Shown piece by piece: positions 7,627 to 15,457 of a stretch of 36,840 nt of DNA. This DNA is from Actinomycetota bacterium. GTDB taxonomy: Bacteria; Actinomycetota; Thermoleophilia; Gaiellales; Gaiellaceae. The notes below the pieces were generated by a model. That model ran no database searches, was not told the DNA's origin, and was given only the letters and a program-made list of their open reading frames with translations. Location: assembly GCA_005884575.1 (NCBI GenBank), contig VAWW01000023.1, positions 113,214 to 150,053 on the forward strand, read 5' to 3'. A program made the translations under genes and the position numbers. The first letter of the stretch is position 1; every line of letters begins with the position of its first letter.

Positions 7627-8276
7627 CGGCCGGCGTCCCCGAGGCGCCGATCCGCTTCGCGACCAAGGCGGAGGCCGTCTACGGCGAGATCCGGCGCCGC
7701 ATCCTCACGGGCGTGCTCGAGCCCGGTGCGCCGATCAACCAGGATGCGCTCGCTCCCGAGCTCGGAGTCTCAGTGACACCGGTGCGCGAGGCCGTCCGGC
7801 GGCTCGAGGCGGAGGGTCTCGTCCGGTTCGAAGCGCACAAGACGGTGATCGTGACGCCGCTCTCACGCGACGAGCTGCGCGAGCTGTACGACCTACGGCT
7901 GCAGCTCGATCCGTATGCCGCGTCTCTGGCCGCGAGCCGTGCGACGAAGGACGAGCTGGACGAGATCGAACGGCTTGCGCGCGCTCCCGCGAGCGACGAC
8001 CCGCTGGAGCAGCTGATCCGCAACCGCGCCTTTCACCGCGCGATCTACGCTCGTTCGGGCAACAACCTGCTGATCGAGACGCTCGACCGGCTCTGGGAAC
8101 GGACCGACCGCTACCGGATCATCCTCGTGAGCCGCGACGTCGCCGCGCTCGCCGCGACCCGCGAGCACGTCGCGATCGCGAAGACCATGCGGGCGCGCCA
8201 GCCGCGGACGGTCGCGAAGATGATCCGGCAGCACATCGCCGACGCGCGATCCCTGATCGAGGACGCGCTCGAGTAG
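7623..8276 (+). CDS. GntR family transcriptional regulator (FCD/FadR subfamily)
   Basis: The winged-helix domain spans about residues 15-80, with recognition segment LGVSVTPVREAVRRLEAEGLV at 47-67. The C-terminal all-helical FCD domain has the metal and ligand residues Asp96, His138 (FHRAIY), His182 (REHVAI) and His204 (RQHI). In the family this domain usually binds a small carboxylic acid over a metal ion. It is encoded within the catabolic operon with GTGA overlap, so it probably controls this operon in response to a pathway acid. I found no convincing operator near 294-320. Confidence 0.92.
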   Translation: MTAGVPEAPIRFATKAEAVYGEIRRRILTGVLEPGAPINQDALAPELGVSVTPVREAVRRLEAEGLVRFEAHKTVIVTPLSRDELRELYDLRLQLDPYAASLAASRATKDELDEIERLARAPASDDPLEQLIRNRAFHRAIYARSGNNLLIETLDRLWERTDRYRIILVSRDVAALAATREHVAIAKTMRARQPRTVAKMIRQHIADARSLIEDALE

Positions 8277-8277
8277 C

Positions 8278-8871
8278 TTGCGCGCGGCGCGACTCGTCGA
8301 GCTGGGAGTGGCTACGCTGCACGAGGCGGCAGGCCGCCGGCACCTCGTCCGCGACGTTCGCTTGCTCGTGGGCGAGCCGTTCGCCGGTCCGGCGGTGACC
8401 GTCGGCATCCCGGCGGGCGACAACCTCGGCATCCACCTCGCACTCGAGCGAGCGGAGCCCGGCGCGGTGCTGTGCGTCGCGAGCGCCGGGCGCGGCGTCT
8501 ACGGCGTCGTCGGCGAGCTCCTGCTCGAAGCCGCGCGCGTCCGCGGCATTGCCGGGCTCGTGATCGAGGACGGGATCCGCGACGGTCACGAGCTCATAGG
8601 GCCGCCGGCGGTCGCCGCGTGCGGCTGGTCGCCTCTCGGAACGGTGAAGCGACGCGTGCGCGATCCCGTCGGCGGCGATGTGGCGCTCGGCGGGACGCTC
8701 GTTCGCTCCGGCGACTGGGTGACCTGCGACCGCGACGGCATCGTCGTGCTCGGCGCCGAGGCGGTGGACGCGGTCATACGCGCCGCGGAAGCGCGTGTCA
8801 GCAAGGAAACGGAGGTGCGGCAGCAGCTCAGTGCGGGGATCTCCACCCACGAGGCGCTCGGGTTGCCTTAG
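8278..8871 (+). CDS. RraA-like family protein (HMG/CHA aldolase type)
   Basis: The protein has 197 aa. It has the RraA fold pattern AGDNLGIHLALERAEPG at 46-62, GELLLEAARVRGIAG at 79-93 and DGIRD at 98-102. The Arg-Asp pair in DGxxRD is the substrate and metal-binding element of 4-hydroxy-4-methyl-2-oxoglutarate aldolases, a divalent-metal pyruvate aldolase and oxaloacetate decarboxylase family. The later VRSGDWVTCDRDGIVVL at 151-168 is also typical. The TTG start at 8278 is one base after the GntR stop. It probably performs the terminal C-C cleavage releasing pyruvate (inference). Its end overlaps the convergent membrane-protein gene by 44 bases. Confidence 0.85.
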   Translation: MRAARLVELGVATLHEAAGRRHLVRDVRLLVGEPFAGPAVTVGIPAGDNLGIHLALERAEPGAVLCVASAGRGVYGVVGELLLEAARVRGIAGLVIEDGIRDGHELIGPPAVAACGWSPLGTVKRRVRDPVGGDVALGGTLVRSGDWVTCDRDGIVVLGAEAVDAVIRAAEARVSKETEVRQQLSAGISTHEALGLP

Positions 8872-9244
8872 CGTGCGAGTGGGGACGCGCCGCAAGCAGC
8901 GCCAGCAGGGCGACGGCCACGAAGTTGCGGAACGTGGGCTCGGGCCAACGCACCTCGGCAGCGCCGTGGAACCACGAGGGATCGGCGAGAAAGACGATTC
9001 CTGTAATCAGGACCTTGCCGAACCAGCCGGCGACGAGAAACACCGTCGCGAGAACGATCCCCCAGAAGCCCAGTTCCGGAAGCCCCACCGCGGATGCGAA
9101 GTCGAGCACGTTCCACGCGATCCAGAAGACGAGTGGGCCCACCAGGAGCGCTCCGATGAGCGCTAGGAGCGCAACGGCGAGCCCGCCGGCGGCGAGCGCG
9201 CCGAACCCGACGATTCGCAGCGCGACGCGGAGGGCAGGATTCAC
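8828..9244 (-). CDS. small membrane protein of unknown function
   Basis: The protein has 138 aa with three probable membrane segments: about residues 10-48 (long, may be one or two helices), 58-86 (GFWGIVLATVFLVAGWFGKVLITGIVFLA) and 105-119 (NFVAVALLALLAA). The C-terminus is basic. I do not recognise a family. It lies 9 bases downstream of the TOPRIM gene on the same strand, so the two are probably co-transcribed. The GTG start at 9244 has no clear ribosome site. Its 3' end runs 44 bases into the RraA gene on the opposite strand. Confidence 0.6.
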   Translation of the reverse strand: MNPALRVALRIVGFGALAAGGLAVALLALIGALLVGPLVFWIAWNVLDFASAVGLPELGFWGIVLATVFLVAGWFGKVLITGIVFLADPSWFHGAAEVRWPEPTFRNFVAVALLALLAARPHSHAKATRAPRGWRSPH

Positions 9245-9253
9245 GGGCCGAGT

Positions 9254-9820
9254 CTAGTGAGCGAGCACACCGTCGAGCGGCCGGGGCACGCGGCCGAGAT
9301 CGAGCGCCTCGACGAGCAGGCGCGCGTATCGGATCTTCCGGCGGCCGCCGCTGCCCATGAAGCGCCGCAGCTGCTCCTCATGGTTCCGCCCGCGCCACGC
9401 AGGCTGCTTCTGGAGAGTGCGGAACGATTGAAGCTCGCCCTGGGCATCGACGACCTGCTCCACCGCAGCGGCACCGAGGCAGCGGATGAGCTCGTCCTCG
9501 AGGTCTTCGACGCAGACGTAGAAGCCATGTGCCTCCATGTCGCCGCGAGTGAGGTCGGCGGCGAGTCCGGCACGCTCGAGACCGCGCCGGAAGTGGGCCT
9601 CTTCGGCGGCGTCGCACATGCCCGCGAGTCGGAGGTCGAGTCCCTGAGGGCCGAGCCGGTCCAGGAATCTTCCGATCGCCTGCGCACCTCCGATCGGAAC
9701 GATCGAAATGCCCTCGGAGCGAAGATTTCGACCACGACGATGCGCAAGCGTTTCGAGCGCGACCTGGTCGCTCGTCCCCTCGACGAGCACGACCGTACGC
9801 CTGTGCACGTTTCCCTCCAT
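9254..9820 (-). CDS. TOPRIM domain protein (OLD-like nuclease domain, no ATPase)
   Basis: The protein has 188 aa from ATG 9820, which is preceded by GGGGG at about 8 bases. The opening VVLVEGTSDQVALETLA carries the TOPRIM Glu. VPIGGAQAIGRFLDRLG and LRLAGMCDAAEEAHFRRGLERAG carry the second acidic motif. The end (SFRTLQKQPAWRG, GSGGRRKIRYARLLVEAL) is characteristic of a stand-alone actinobacterial TOPRIM family often annotated as ATP-dependent endonuclease. No ABC ATPase domain is present, unlike OLD nucleases. It may act in DNA or RNA processing or defence; function is unknown. An open frame continues upstream to 10000, but that would overlap the divergent oxidoreductase start at 9879. Confidence 0.8.
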   Translation of the reverse strand: MEGNVHRRTVVLVEGTSDQVALETLAHRRGRNLRSEGISIVPIGGAQAIGRFLDRLGPQGLDLRLAGMCDAAEEAHFRRGLERAGLAADLTRGDMEAHGFYVCVEDLEDELIRCLGAAAVEQVVDAQGELQSFRTLQKQPAWRGRNHEEQLRRFMGSGGRRKIRYARLLVEALDLGRVPRPLDGVLAH

Positions 9821-9838
9821 TGAGAACCCCCGTTGCGG

Positions 9839-9844
9839 ATTATC
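9839..9844 (-). promoter_or_regulatory. candidate -10 box for the TOPRIM gene
   Basis: Read leftward this is GATAAT, about 19 bases before the TOPRIM start codon. It lies inside the only AT-rich patch of the 58-base divergent gap between 9820 and 9879. No good -35 partner is seen. On the other strand the same patch contains TATCAT, which could serve the oxidoreductase at 9879. Confidence 0.3.
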
Positions 9845-9878
9845 ATCGTCAGTCCGCGACAGCGAAAGGACGGCGCCG

Positions 9879-11906
9879 ATGACCGCGTACCCGCATCTGT
9901 TCTCAGAATGGCAGATCCGGAATACGACGATGAAGAACCGCGTCGTCTTTCCGCCGACCTGTCCCACCTGGGTCTCCGACCCGTGGAACGGGCTGTTCAC
10001 CGAGCAGGCGACGAGGTACTACGCGGAGCGCGCGAACGGCGGCGTCGGTCTGATCATCATCGGCGCGACGCACGTCCACGAGAGCTCGTTGATGGCACCG
10101 CTGCTGATGCCGCAGCTCTGGGACGACCGGAACATCGAGCCGCTCTCGAAGATCGCGGACGCGGTGCACGCGTCAGGCTGCAAGCTCGCGATCCAGCTCT
10201 GGCATTCGGGCGTGCGCGGATTCCCGGTCTACAAGCAAGAGACGCAGTTCGACCTCGACGCGACCTGGTACACGCTGTCGCCGAGCCAGGTGCCGCTCGG
10301 CGAGTTCCCGGGCGCCTCGACGCCGAAGGAGCTCTCCGACGAGGAGATCGAGGAGATCCTCGACGCGTATGGAGCGGCTGCGCGCCGTGCGATCGCGGCC
10401 GGCTGCGACGGCGTCGAGTTCCACCTCAGCCACGGCTATCTGCCGTGGCAATTCCTCTCGCCCCTCTACAACAAGCGCACCGACAAGTGGGGCGGCACGT
10501 ACGAGAACCGGCTCCGCTTTCCGCTCGAAGGGCTCGCTCGGATGCGCGCGGCGATCGGCGACGAGCCGTTTCTCGGCTACCGGATCAATTCGACGTCGTT
10601 CTGGCCCGGCGACCTCGAGATCGAAGACATCCGGAAGATCGTCCCGGACATCGAGGCCGCCGCCGACATCGACTACGTCAACGTCTCCGCCGGCGTGCAC
10701 CACGCGTTCATTCACACGCCGATGGAGTTCGAGCCCGGCTGGGAGAAGGGATACGCGCGGGCGATTCGGGAGGTCTCAGGGAAGCCGGTGCTGCTCGTCG
10801 GCCGGATCACGACGCCGGACGTCGCCGAGTCGCTACTCGCCGCCGGCGACGGCGACGCGATCTGCCTCGCGCGCCAGCTGTTCACGGATGCGGATTGGGT
10901 CGTGAAGGCGGAGGAGGGCCGGCCCGAGGACATCCGCCGGTGCGTCGCGGCGAACTACTGCTGGAAGTCGGTGAGTCGCGGCGGACGTGTGCAATGCGTC
11001 TACAACCCGGAGCTCGGCCGCGAGAGCGTCTGGGGGAAAGGGACGCTGAAGCGCGCGGACGATCCGAAGAAGGTGCTCGTGATCGGCGCCGGCCCTGGCG
11101 GGCTCGAGTACGCACGGATCGCGTCGGCGCGCAGGCACGAGGTCGTCGTGGTCGAGCGCGAGGCCGAGGTCGGCGGCCACGTCCGCGTCGAGTCGCTGCT
11201 GCCGAGCCGGGCCGAGTACGGGCTGATCGCGACGTGGCTCGCAGGGCAGGCCGAGAAGAACGGCGCCGAGATCAGGCTCTCCTCGCCGGTGACGGACGCG
11301 TCGCTGGACGATCTGCTCGAGTCCGAGAAGCCGGACCATCTCGTCCTCGCCACCGGCTCGCGCGTCTGCCGCGACGGCTTCCAGGGCTGGACGGGGGAGG
11401 CCATCCCCGGTTGGGAGACCGGCAACTGCGTCGGCTGGGACGAGATCGCGACCGCGAAGGCACACGCCGACGGCGCGGTGATCGTGCTAGACGACCTCTG
11501 CACGGTCGTCGCGCCGCTGACCGCCGTGGCTCTCGCCGGCAACGGCGCCTCGTCGGTCAAGCTCGTCACCCGCTGGCCGATGGTCGGCATGGAGACGATC
11601 CTCGACGTCTACCTCGACTGGATCCTCCCGAAGCTCTACAAAGCCGGCGTCGAGATGGTCTGCGACCGCTTCATCAGCGCGATCGACGGCCGGCGCGCGA
11701 CGCTCTACAACGTCCATCACACGGAGGACGTGCAGGAGGTCGAAGCGGACACGATCGTGATGGCGACCGGGCGTCAATCCGAGAACGCGTTGCACGCGCT
11801 GCTGCTCGAGCGCAGCGTCAGCGTCGAGGCGATCGGCGATGCGGTCGCGCCGCGGGGAACGTACGAGGCCGTCTACGAGGGCCACCGGCAGGCGCGGAAG
11901 CTCTGA
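9879..11906 (+). CDS. Old-Yellow-Enzyme / trimethylamine-dehydrogenase-type FMN-FAD oxidoreductase
   Basis: The protein has 675 aa. An N-terminal FMN barrel covers about 1-350, with HLSHGYLPWQFLSPLYNKRTDKWGG near 182-206. After the barrel comes a NAD(P)/FAD domain with GAGPGG at 403-408. These enzymes (2,4-dienoyl-CoA reductase, trimethylamine dehydrogenase, betaine demethylases) normally hold a 4Fe-4S cluster by C-x2-C-x2-3-C-x11-12-C. Here the element reads Cys355, Ala358, Cys361, Cys373, so the second Cys is lost and the TMADH-like spacing is kept. ATG 9879 follows AAAGGA at about 9 bases. The gene overlaps the FAH-family start by TGATG. It may act as a demethylase, dehydrogenase or enoate reductase on an unknown substrate. 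Confidence 0.88.
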   Translation: MTAYPHLFSEWQIRNTTMKNRVVFPPTCPTWVSDPWNGLFTEQATRYYAERANGGVGLIIIGATHVHESSLMAPLLMPQLWDDRNIEPLSKIADAVHASGCKLAIQLWHSGVRGFPVYKQETQFDLDATWYTLSPSQVPLGEFPGASTPKELSDEEIEEILDAYGAAARRAIAAGCDGVEFHLSHGYLPWQFLSPLYNKRTDKWGGTYENRLRFPLEGLARMRAAIGDEPFLGYRINSTSFWPGDLEIEDIRKIVPDIEAAADIDYVNVSAGVHHAFIHTPMEFEPGWEKGYARAIREVSGKPVLLVGRITTPDVAESLLAAGDGDAICLARQLFTDADWVVKAEEGRPEDIRRCVAANYCWKSVSRGGRVQCVYNPELGRESVWGKGTLKRADDPKKVLVIGAGPGGLEYARIASARRHEVVVVEREAEVGGHVRVESLLPSRAEYGLIATWLAGQAEKNGAEIRLSSPVTDASLDDLLESEKPDHLVLATGSRVCRDGFQGWTGEAIPGWETGNCVGWDEIATAKAHADGAVIVLDDLCTVVAPLTAVALAGNGASSVKLVTRWPMVGMETILDVYLDWILPKLYKAGVEMVCDRFISAIDGRRATLYNVHHTEDVQEVEADTIVMATGRQSENALHALLLERSVSVEAIGDAVAPRGTYEAVYEGHRQARKL

Positions 11907-12781
11907 TGCGGCTGGTCACCGTCCGCGACGGCGACGGTCGCCGCGCAGGTGTCCTCGAAGGCGACCACGTTCTCGTCATCGGCGAGCCTCTCGACGTCGC
12001 GATCGCGACCGGGTACGACTTCGCGAACGCAGAAGGCGACCGGCGGCCGCTGGCGGACGTGCAGCTCGCGGCGCCCCTGTCGCCTCCGACCGTCTTCTGC
12101 CTCGGCCAGAACTACCGCGACCACCTCGACGAAAAGGCTCCGATCGAGTCGAAGGACCCCGAGTTCTTCGTCAAGGCGGGGCAGACGATCGCGGATCCGG
12201 ACGCGGCCACGGTCGCCGACCCGCGCGTGACTGCGAAGCTCGACTACGAGACGGAGCTCGGGATCGTGATCGGGCGGGCGGGTCGCTTCATTACGCCCGA
12301 CCGCGCGCTCGACCACGTGTTCGGGTACACCGTCGTCAACGATCTCACAGCCCGCGACCGCCAGGTACGACCGCTCGCGGGCGGCGGCTTCGAGATGGCG
12401 CTCGGGCCGGGCAAGAACTTCGAAGGGGCGACGAGGCTCGCACCGTGGATGACGCCGGCCGCGGAGGTCGGCGATCCGCAGAATCTCGCGCTGACGACCC
12501 GCGTGAACGGCGAGCTCCGCCAGTCGAACTCGACGCGGAACATGATCCACGACGTCCGGAGCCTGGTCTCGTTCCTGTCGCAGCTGCTCGAGCTGCGTCC
12601 CGGCACCGTGATCTCGACCGGCACACCCGGCGGCACCGGCTGGGGGCATGATCCCGAGCTCGGCGGTACGGGATTGACGCCGCCCGGTTGCGAGCCCGCC
12701 CGCTATCTCAGACCAGGCAACCAGGTGCGGAGCGAGATCGAAGGCGTCGGCGTGCTCGAGTTCGACATCGTCGGGCCCTAG
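11906..12781 (+). CDS. fumarylacetoacetate hydrolase family protein
   Basis: The protein has 291 aa. The FAH fold shows LGQNYRDH at 66-73 (catalytic His73), metal ligands in DYETELG (Glu115, Glu117), Asp146 in VNDLTARD, Lys170 in GPGKNF, and the TGTPGG turn near 236. The ligand pattern looks intact. Family members hydrolyse or decarboxylate 2,4-diketo acids, including 2,4-diketo-3-deoxy sugar acids to pyruvate and a hydroxyacid, and acylpyruvates. It starts in the stop of the flavoprotein gene (TGATG), so the two are coupled. The last 4 bases overlap the convergent SDR gene. Confidence 0.9.
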   Translation: MRLVTVRDGDGRRAGVLEGDHVLVIGEPLDVAIATGYDFANAEGDRRPLADVQLAAPLSPPTVFCLGQNYRDHLDEKAPIESKDPEFFVKAGQTIADPDAATVADPRVTAKLDYETELGIVIGRAGRFITPDRALDHVFGYTVVNDLTARDRQVRPLAGGGFEMALGPGKNFEGATRLAPWMTPAAEVGDPQNLALTTRVNGELRQSNSTRNMIHDVRSLVSFLSQLLELRPGTVISTGTPGGTGWGHDPELGGTGLTPPGCEPARYLRPGNQVRSEIEGVGVLEFDIVGP

Positions 12782-13521
12782 TCGAGCGTGCGGCCGCCGT
12801 TGACGGCGAAGCTCTGGCCGGTCACGAAGGCGGCGCCCTCGGAAGCCAGGAATGCGACGGCGCCGGAGATGTCGTCCGCCACACCCTGGCGTCCGACGGC
12901 GACCAGCTCGCGATACGCCTCGAGCTCGGACTCGGGCGTTCCCCGGTGGCGCTCGACGGGGATCCAGCCGGGCTGGATCACGTTGACCGTGATGCCGTGC
13001 GGCCCGAGCTCCTTCGCCCACGCGCGCGTCAGACCCAGCATCGCGGCCTTTGCGGTGATGTAGTGCCCGAGCCCGGCCGTGCCGGTCGTGATCACCTCGC
13101 TGCCGATGTTCACGATCCGGCCGAAGCCCGCCTCCTTCATCGCGGGCGCCGTCGCGTGGAGGAGCAACAGGGGCGCCTTGACGAAGAAGTCGAGCTGGCC
13201 CAGGTAGTCCTCCCAGCTCTGCTGCTCGAGTGAGATGAACGGCTGCGGTCCCGTGGCGTTGTTGACCACGACGAGCGGATCGCCGAGCCGCGTCCGGACG
13301 GCTTCGATCCCGGTCGCGACGGCCGCCTCTTCGGTCACGTCGAACGGGAACGCCTCGGCGTCGACTCCCGCCAACCGGACGGCCTCCACGACACCGGCCG
13401 CCGCGGCGTCGTCCTTGCCGTAGTTGACGGCCACGGCCCAACCGTCTTCGCCGAGCCGCCGTGCGATGGCGGCGCCGAGATTGCGGGACGCGCCGGTGAC
13501 GAGTGCGCAGCGTGCGGCCAT
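12778..13521 (-). CDS. SDR family oxidoreductase
   Basis: The protein has 247 aa. The cofactor motif is TGASRNLG at 9-16 (Asn-Leu in place of the usual Gly-Ile), with NNATG at 87-91. Catalytic Ser141, Tyr154 and Lys158 (YITAK) are present. The end AAFVTGQSFAVNGGRTLD is standard. AGGGAG lies about 7 bases before ATG 13521, and the ATG shares one base with the MetE-like stop (TGATG). It is the last gene of the leftward six-gene operon. Substrate is unknown. Confidence 0.92.
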   Translation of the reverse strand: MAARCALVTGASRNLGAAIARRLGEDGWAVAVNYGKDDAAAAGVVEAVRLAGVDAEAFPFDVTEEAAVATGIEAVRTRLGDPLVVVNNATGPQPFISLEQQSWEDYLGQLDFFVKAPLLLLHATAPAMKEAGFGRIVNIGSEVITTGTAGLGHYITAKAAMLGLTRAWAKELGPHGITVNVIQPGWIPVERHRGTPESELEAYRELVAVGRQGVADDISGAVAFLASEGAAFVTGQSFAVNGGRTLD

Positions 13522-14510
13522 CACAGCTCCCTGCATGCCTGGACGAGCGCGTTGAGCTTCGCGCGCGTGATCTCGAGCGGCACGTGGCCGAAGCCGCACT
13601 CGCTCGTGAGGATCAGCCGCTCGCGGGGGAAGTGCTCGAGCGCGGGCTCGACGCGCGCGCGGATGACATCGGTCGTCTCGATCTCGTCGCTCCGCTGGTC
13701 GATCACCCCGAGCGCGAGATCTCCCTCGAAGGGCCACACCTTCCACAGCTCCATCAGGTCGTAGCCGAGCGTGCAGTGCTCGAGCGAGACCTCGTCGATG
13801 CTCACCGTCGAGAAGGCCGGCACGAGATCGGTGTACTTGGTGAAATAGACGCGCTTGCGCCGCGGGTTGCCGCCGCAGACGTGCAGCGCGACGCGCACGT
13901 GATCGGGCAGCGTCGCGATCAGCTCGTCGAGGATCTTCGCGGCCCACTCGCTCTGCTCCGGCGACTCCGTCCACATCGGCTCGTCGAACTGGACGTAGTC
14001 GCAACCGGCGGCGACGACCTCCTGCAGCTCCTCCGCGAGGACGTTCGCCCACGCGCGGCAGAGTGCCTGGTCGTCCGGGTAGAGGTCGGGCCGCTCGTTG
14101 ACGCTGAACCGCGTCAGGACGTGCGGCCCCGTGACGGTCTGCTTCACCCTGGCGGTCGCGGGCGCCGTCTCGCGCGCGAGCTGCCAGTTGCGCGCGAGCT
14201 CGAACCGCGGGTTCTCGATCGCCCCGATCACGCGCGGGCATTCGATCTCGAATCCGGTCGTGCCGAAGCTCTGCAGCGACATGTCGTCGAACGTGACGCC
14301 GTCGACGCGCCGCTGGTAGAAGTAGTACATGTTCTCGCGGTAGGCCTCGCCGTCCGTGATCACGTCGAGACCGAGGTCGGCCTGGTCCTTCGCCGCCCAG
14401 CGGATCAGCTCGTCGATCTCGGCGCGCTCGAGGCTCGGCTTCTTCATCGTGTCCTCGACGACGTTCGGTCGCGGATAGCTCCCGACCACGGTGTTGCGGA
14501 AGCGGGTCAT
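13521..14510 (-). CDS. MetE-like (cobalamin-independent methionine synthase C-terminal) protein
   Basis: The protein has 329 aa and corresponds only to the C-terminal UROD/MetE-like barrel. Real MetE is about 750 aa with an additional N-terminal barrel. The opening TVVGSYPRP and the element DYVQFDEP (171-178) are family hallmarks. The zinc ligands are visible: His210 and Cys212 (ALHVCGG), Glu in SIDEVSLE (240 or 244) and Cys305 (SECGFGH). Short MetE-like core proteins transfer methyl groups from other donors or have unknown activity. Leftward ATG 14510 overlaps the epimerase stop (ATGA). In this operon, next to a creatininase-family protein and opposite a TMADH-like enzyme, a demethylation role is possible (inference). 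Confidence 0.87.
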   Translation of the reverse strand: MTRFRNTVVGSYPRPNVVEDTMKKPSLERAEIDELIRWAAKDQADLGLDVITDGEAYRENMYYFYQRRVDGVTFDDMSLQSFGTTGFEIECPRVIGAIENPRFELARNWQLARETAPATARVKQTVTGPHVLTRFSVNERPDLYPDDQALCRAWANVLAEELQEVVAAGCDYVQFDEPMWTESPEQSEWAAKILDELIATLPDHVRVALHVCGGNPRRKRVYFTKYTDLVPAFSTVSIDEVSLEHCTLGYDLMELWKVWPFEGDLALGVIDQRSDEIETTDVIRARVEPALEHFPRERLILTSECGFGHVPLEITRAKLNALVQACREL

Positions 14511-15457
14511 ACGGGCTCCAGTCCTCCTGCGAGTCGGGCTTCGTTGATGTGGGCGCGCACGCCTTCGAGGAGCGGGCGCGGACGGAAGCCGAGCTCGCGC
14601 TCCAGCCGCTCGCCGCCCTGCCAGTCGATCAGCGGCGTCGACGGCACGCTCTCGTCGAACTCGATCTGCGCGTCGGGCAGCCAGTGCCGGACTGCATCGG
14701 CGAGCTCGGCGCCGGAGACGCACTCGCCGCCGTTGTTGTACGCGAAGTGCTCGAGCTTCGGGGCGAGCGCCAGCCGGACGAGCTGCTCCGCGCAGTCGTC
14801 CTTGTAGATCCAGGTGTCGCGCGCACGCGAGGAGAAGGGGAGGCGGACGGGCGTGCCGACGGCCGGGTTCGATGCGAACTCGCCCGCCCAGAGAACCGAG
14901 CCGCGCTTGCGCCCGTGGCCGAAGACGATGGCCGGCCGCGTGCAGGCGATGCTGACGCCGCTCCTCTCGACGTACTTCCGGGCCATGAATTCGTTCAGCA
15001 GCTTCATCACGCCGTAGGTGAAGTGGTGGCCGCCCGGTGCGCAGAAGTCGTCCTCGACGACGGGCCGGTCGCCGTACGGCTCCTGCGACGCGCCGTAGAC
15101 CGTCTCGCTGCTCGTGAAGACGAGCCGCTGGAGGCGATGGCGGGCGGCCGCGTCGAACATGTGCGTCATCCCGAGCACGTCGACCCTCGCTCCGAGCGGT
15201 GGATCGGACTCGACCTCGGCGCTCATCAGGTAGGCGAGCTGGATGCAGTGCGTCATGTCGGGCTGCGACGCGAACACCGCCTCGACCGACTGCCGATCGC
15301 CCACGTCGAGGTCGACGAACTCCGCGCCGTCGAGCCTCTGCGCGACGTCCGCGTCCACCGCGATGTCGCCGACGACGACCGGAATCCCGCGGCCGCGCAG
15401 GTTCCGGACGACGCTCGCGCCGATGAACCCCGTGCCGCCGGTGACGAGGAACTTCAC
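14507..15457 (-). CDS. NAD-dependent epimerase/dehydratase family protein (extended SDR)
   Basis: The protein has 316 aa. GGTGFIG is at 7-13, an acidic end of strand two (GDI) favours NAD, and TSSETVYG is at 115-122. The catalytic YGVMK (Tyr148, Lys152) is intact. RPAIVFGHGRKRG and DTWIYKDDCAEQLVRLAL follow as in sugar-nucleotide epimerases and in uronate or D-erythronate dehydrogenase-like members. It overlaps the creatininase gene (GTGA) and the MetE-like gene (ATGA). It may act on a free sugar derivative, since no nucleotidyltransferase is nearby. Confidence 0.9.
   Translation of the reverse strand: MKFLVTGGTGFIGASVVRNLRGRGIPVVVGDIAVDADVAQRLDGAEFVDLDVGDRQSVEAVFASQPDMTHCIQLAYLMSAEVESDPPLGARVDVLGMTHMFDAAARHRLQRLVFTSSETVYGASQEPYGDRPVVEDDFCAPGGHHFTYGVMKLLNEFMARKYVERSGVSIACTRPAIVFGHGRKRGSVLWAGEFASNPAVGTPVRLPFSSRARDTWIYKDDCAEQLVRLALAPKLEHFAYNNGGECVSGAELADAVRHWLPDAQIEFDESVPSTPLIDWQGGERLERELGFRPRPLLEGVRAHINEARLAGGLEPV

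Noticed and set aside
9821..10000. N-terminal extension of the TOPRIM gene to 10000
   Set aside because: It would overlap the divergent flavoprotein start, the extra residues resemble no TOPRIM extension, and a good ribosome site precedes ATG 9820.
13521..14723. N-terminal extension of the MetE-like gene to 14723
   Set aside because: The added residues are Arg/Ala-rich, lie within the epimerase gene and precede the true family start MTRFRNTVVGSYP.
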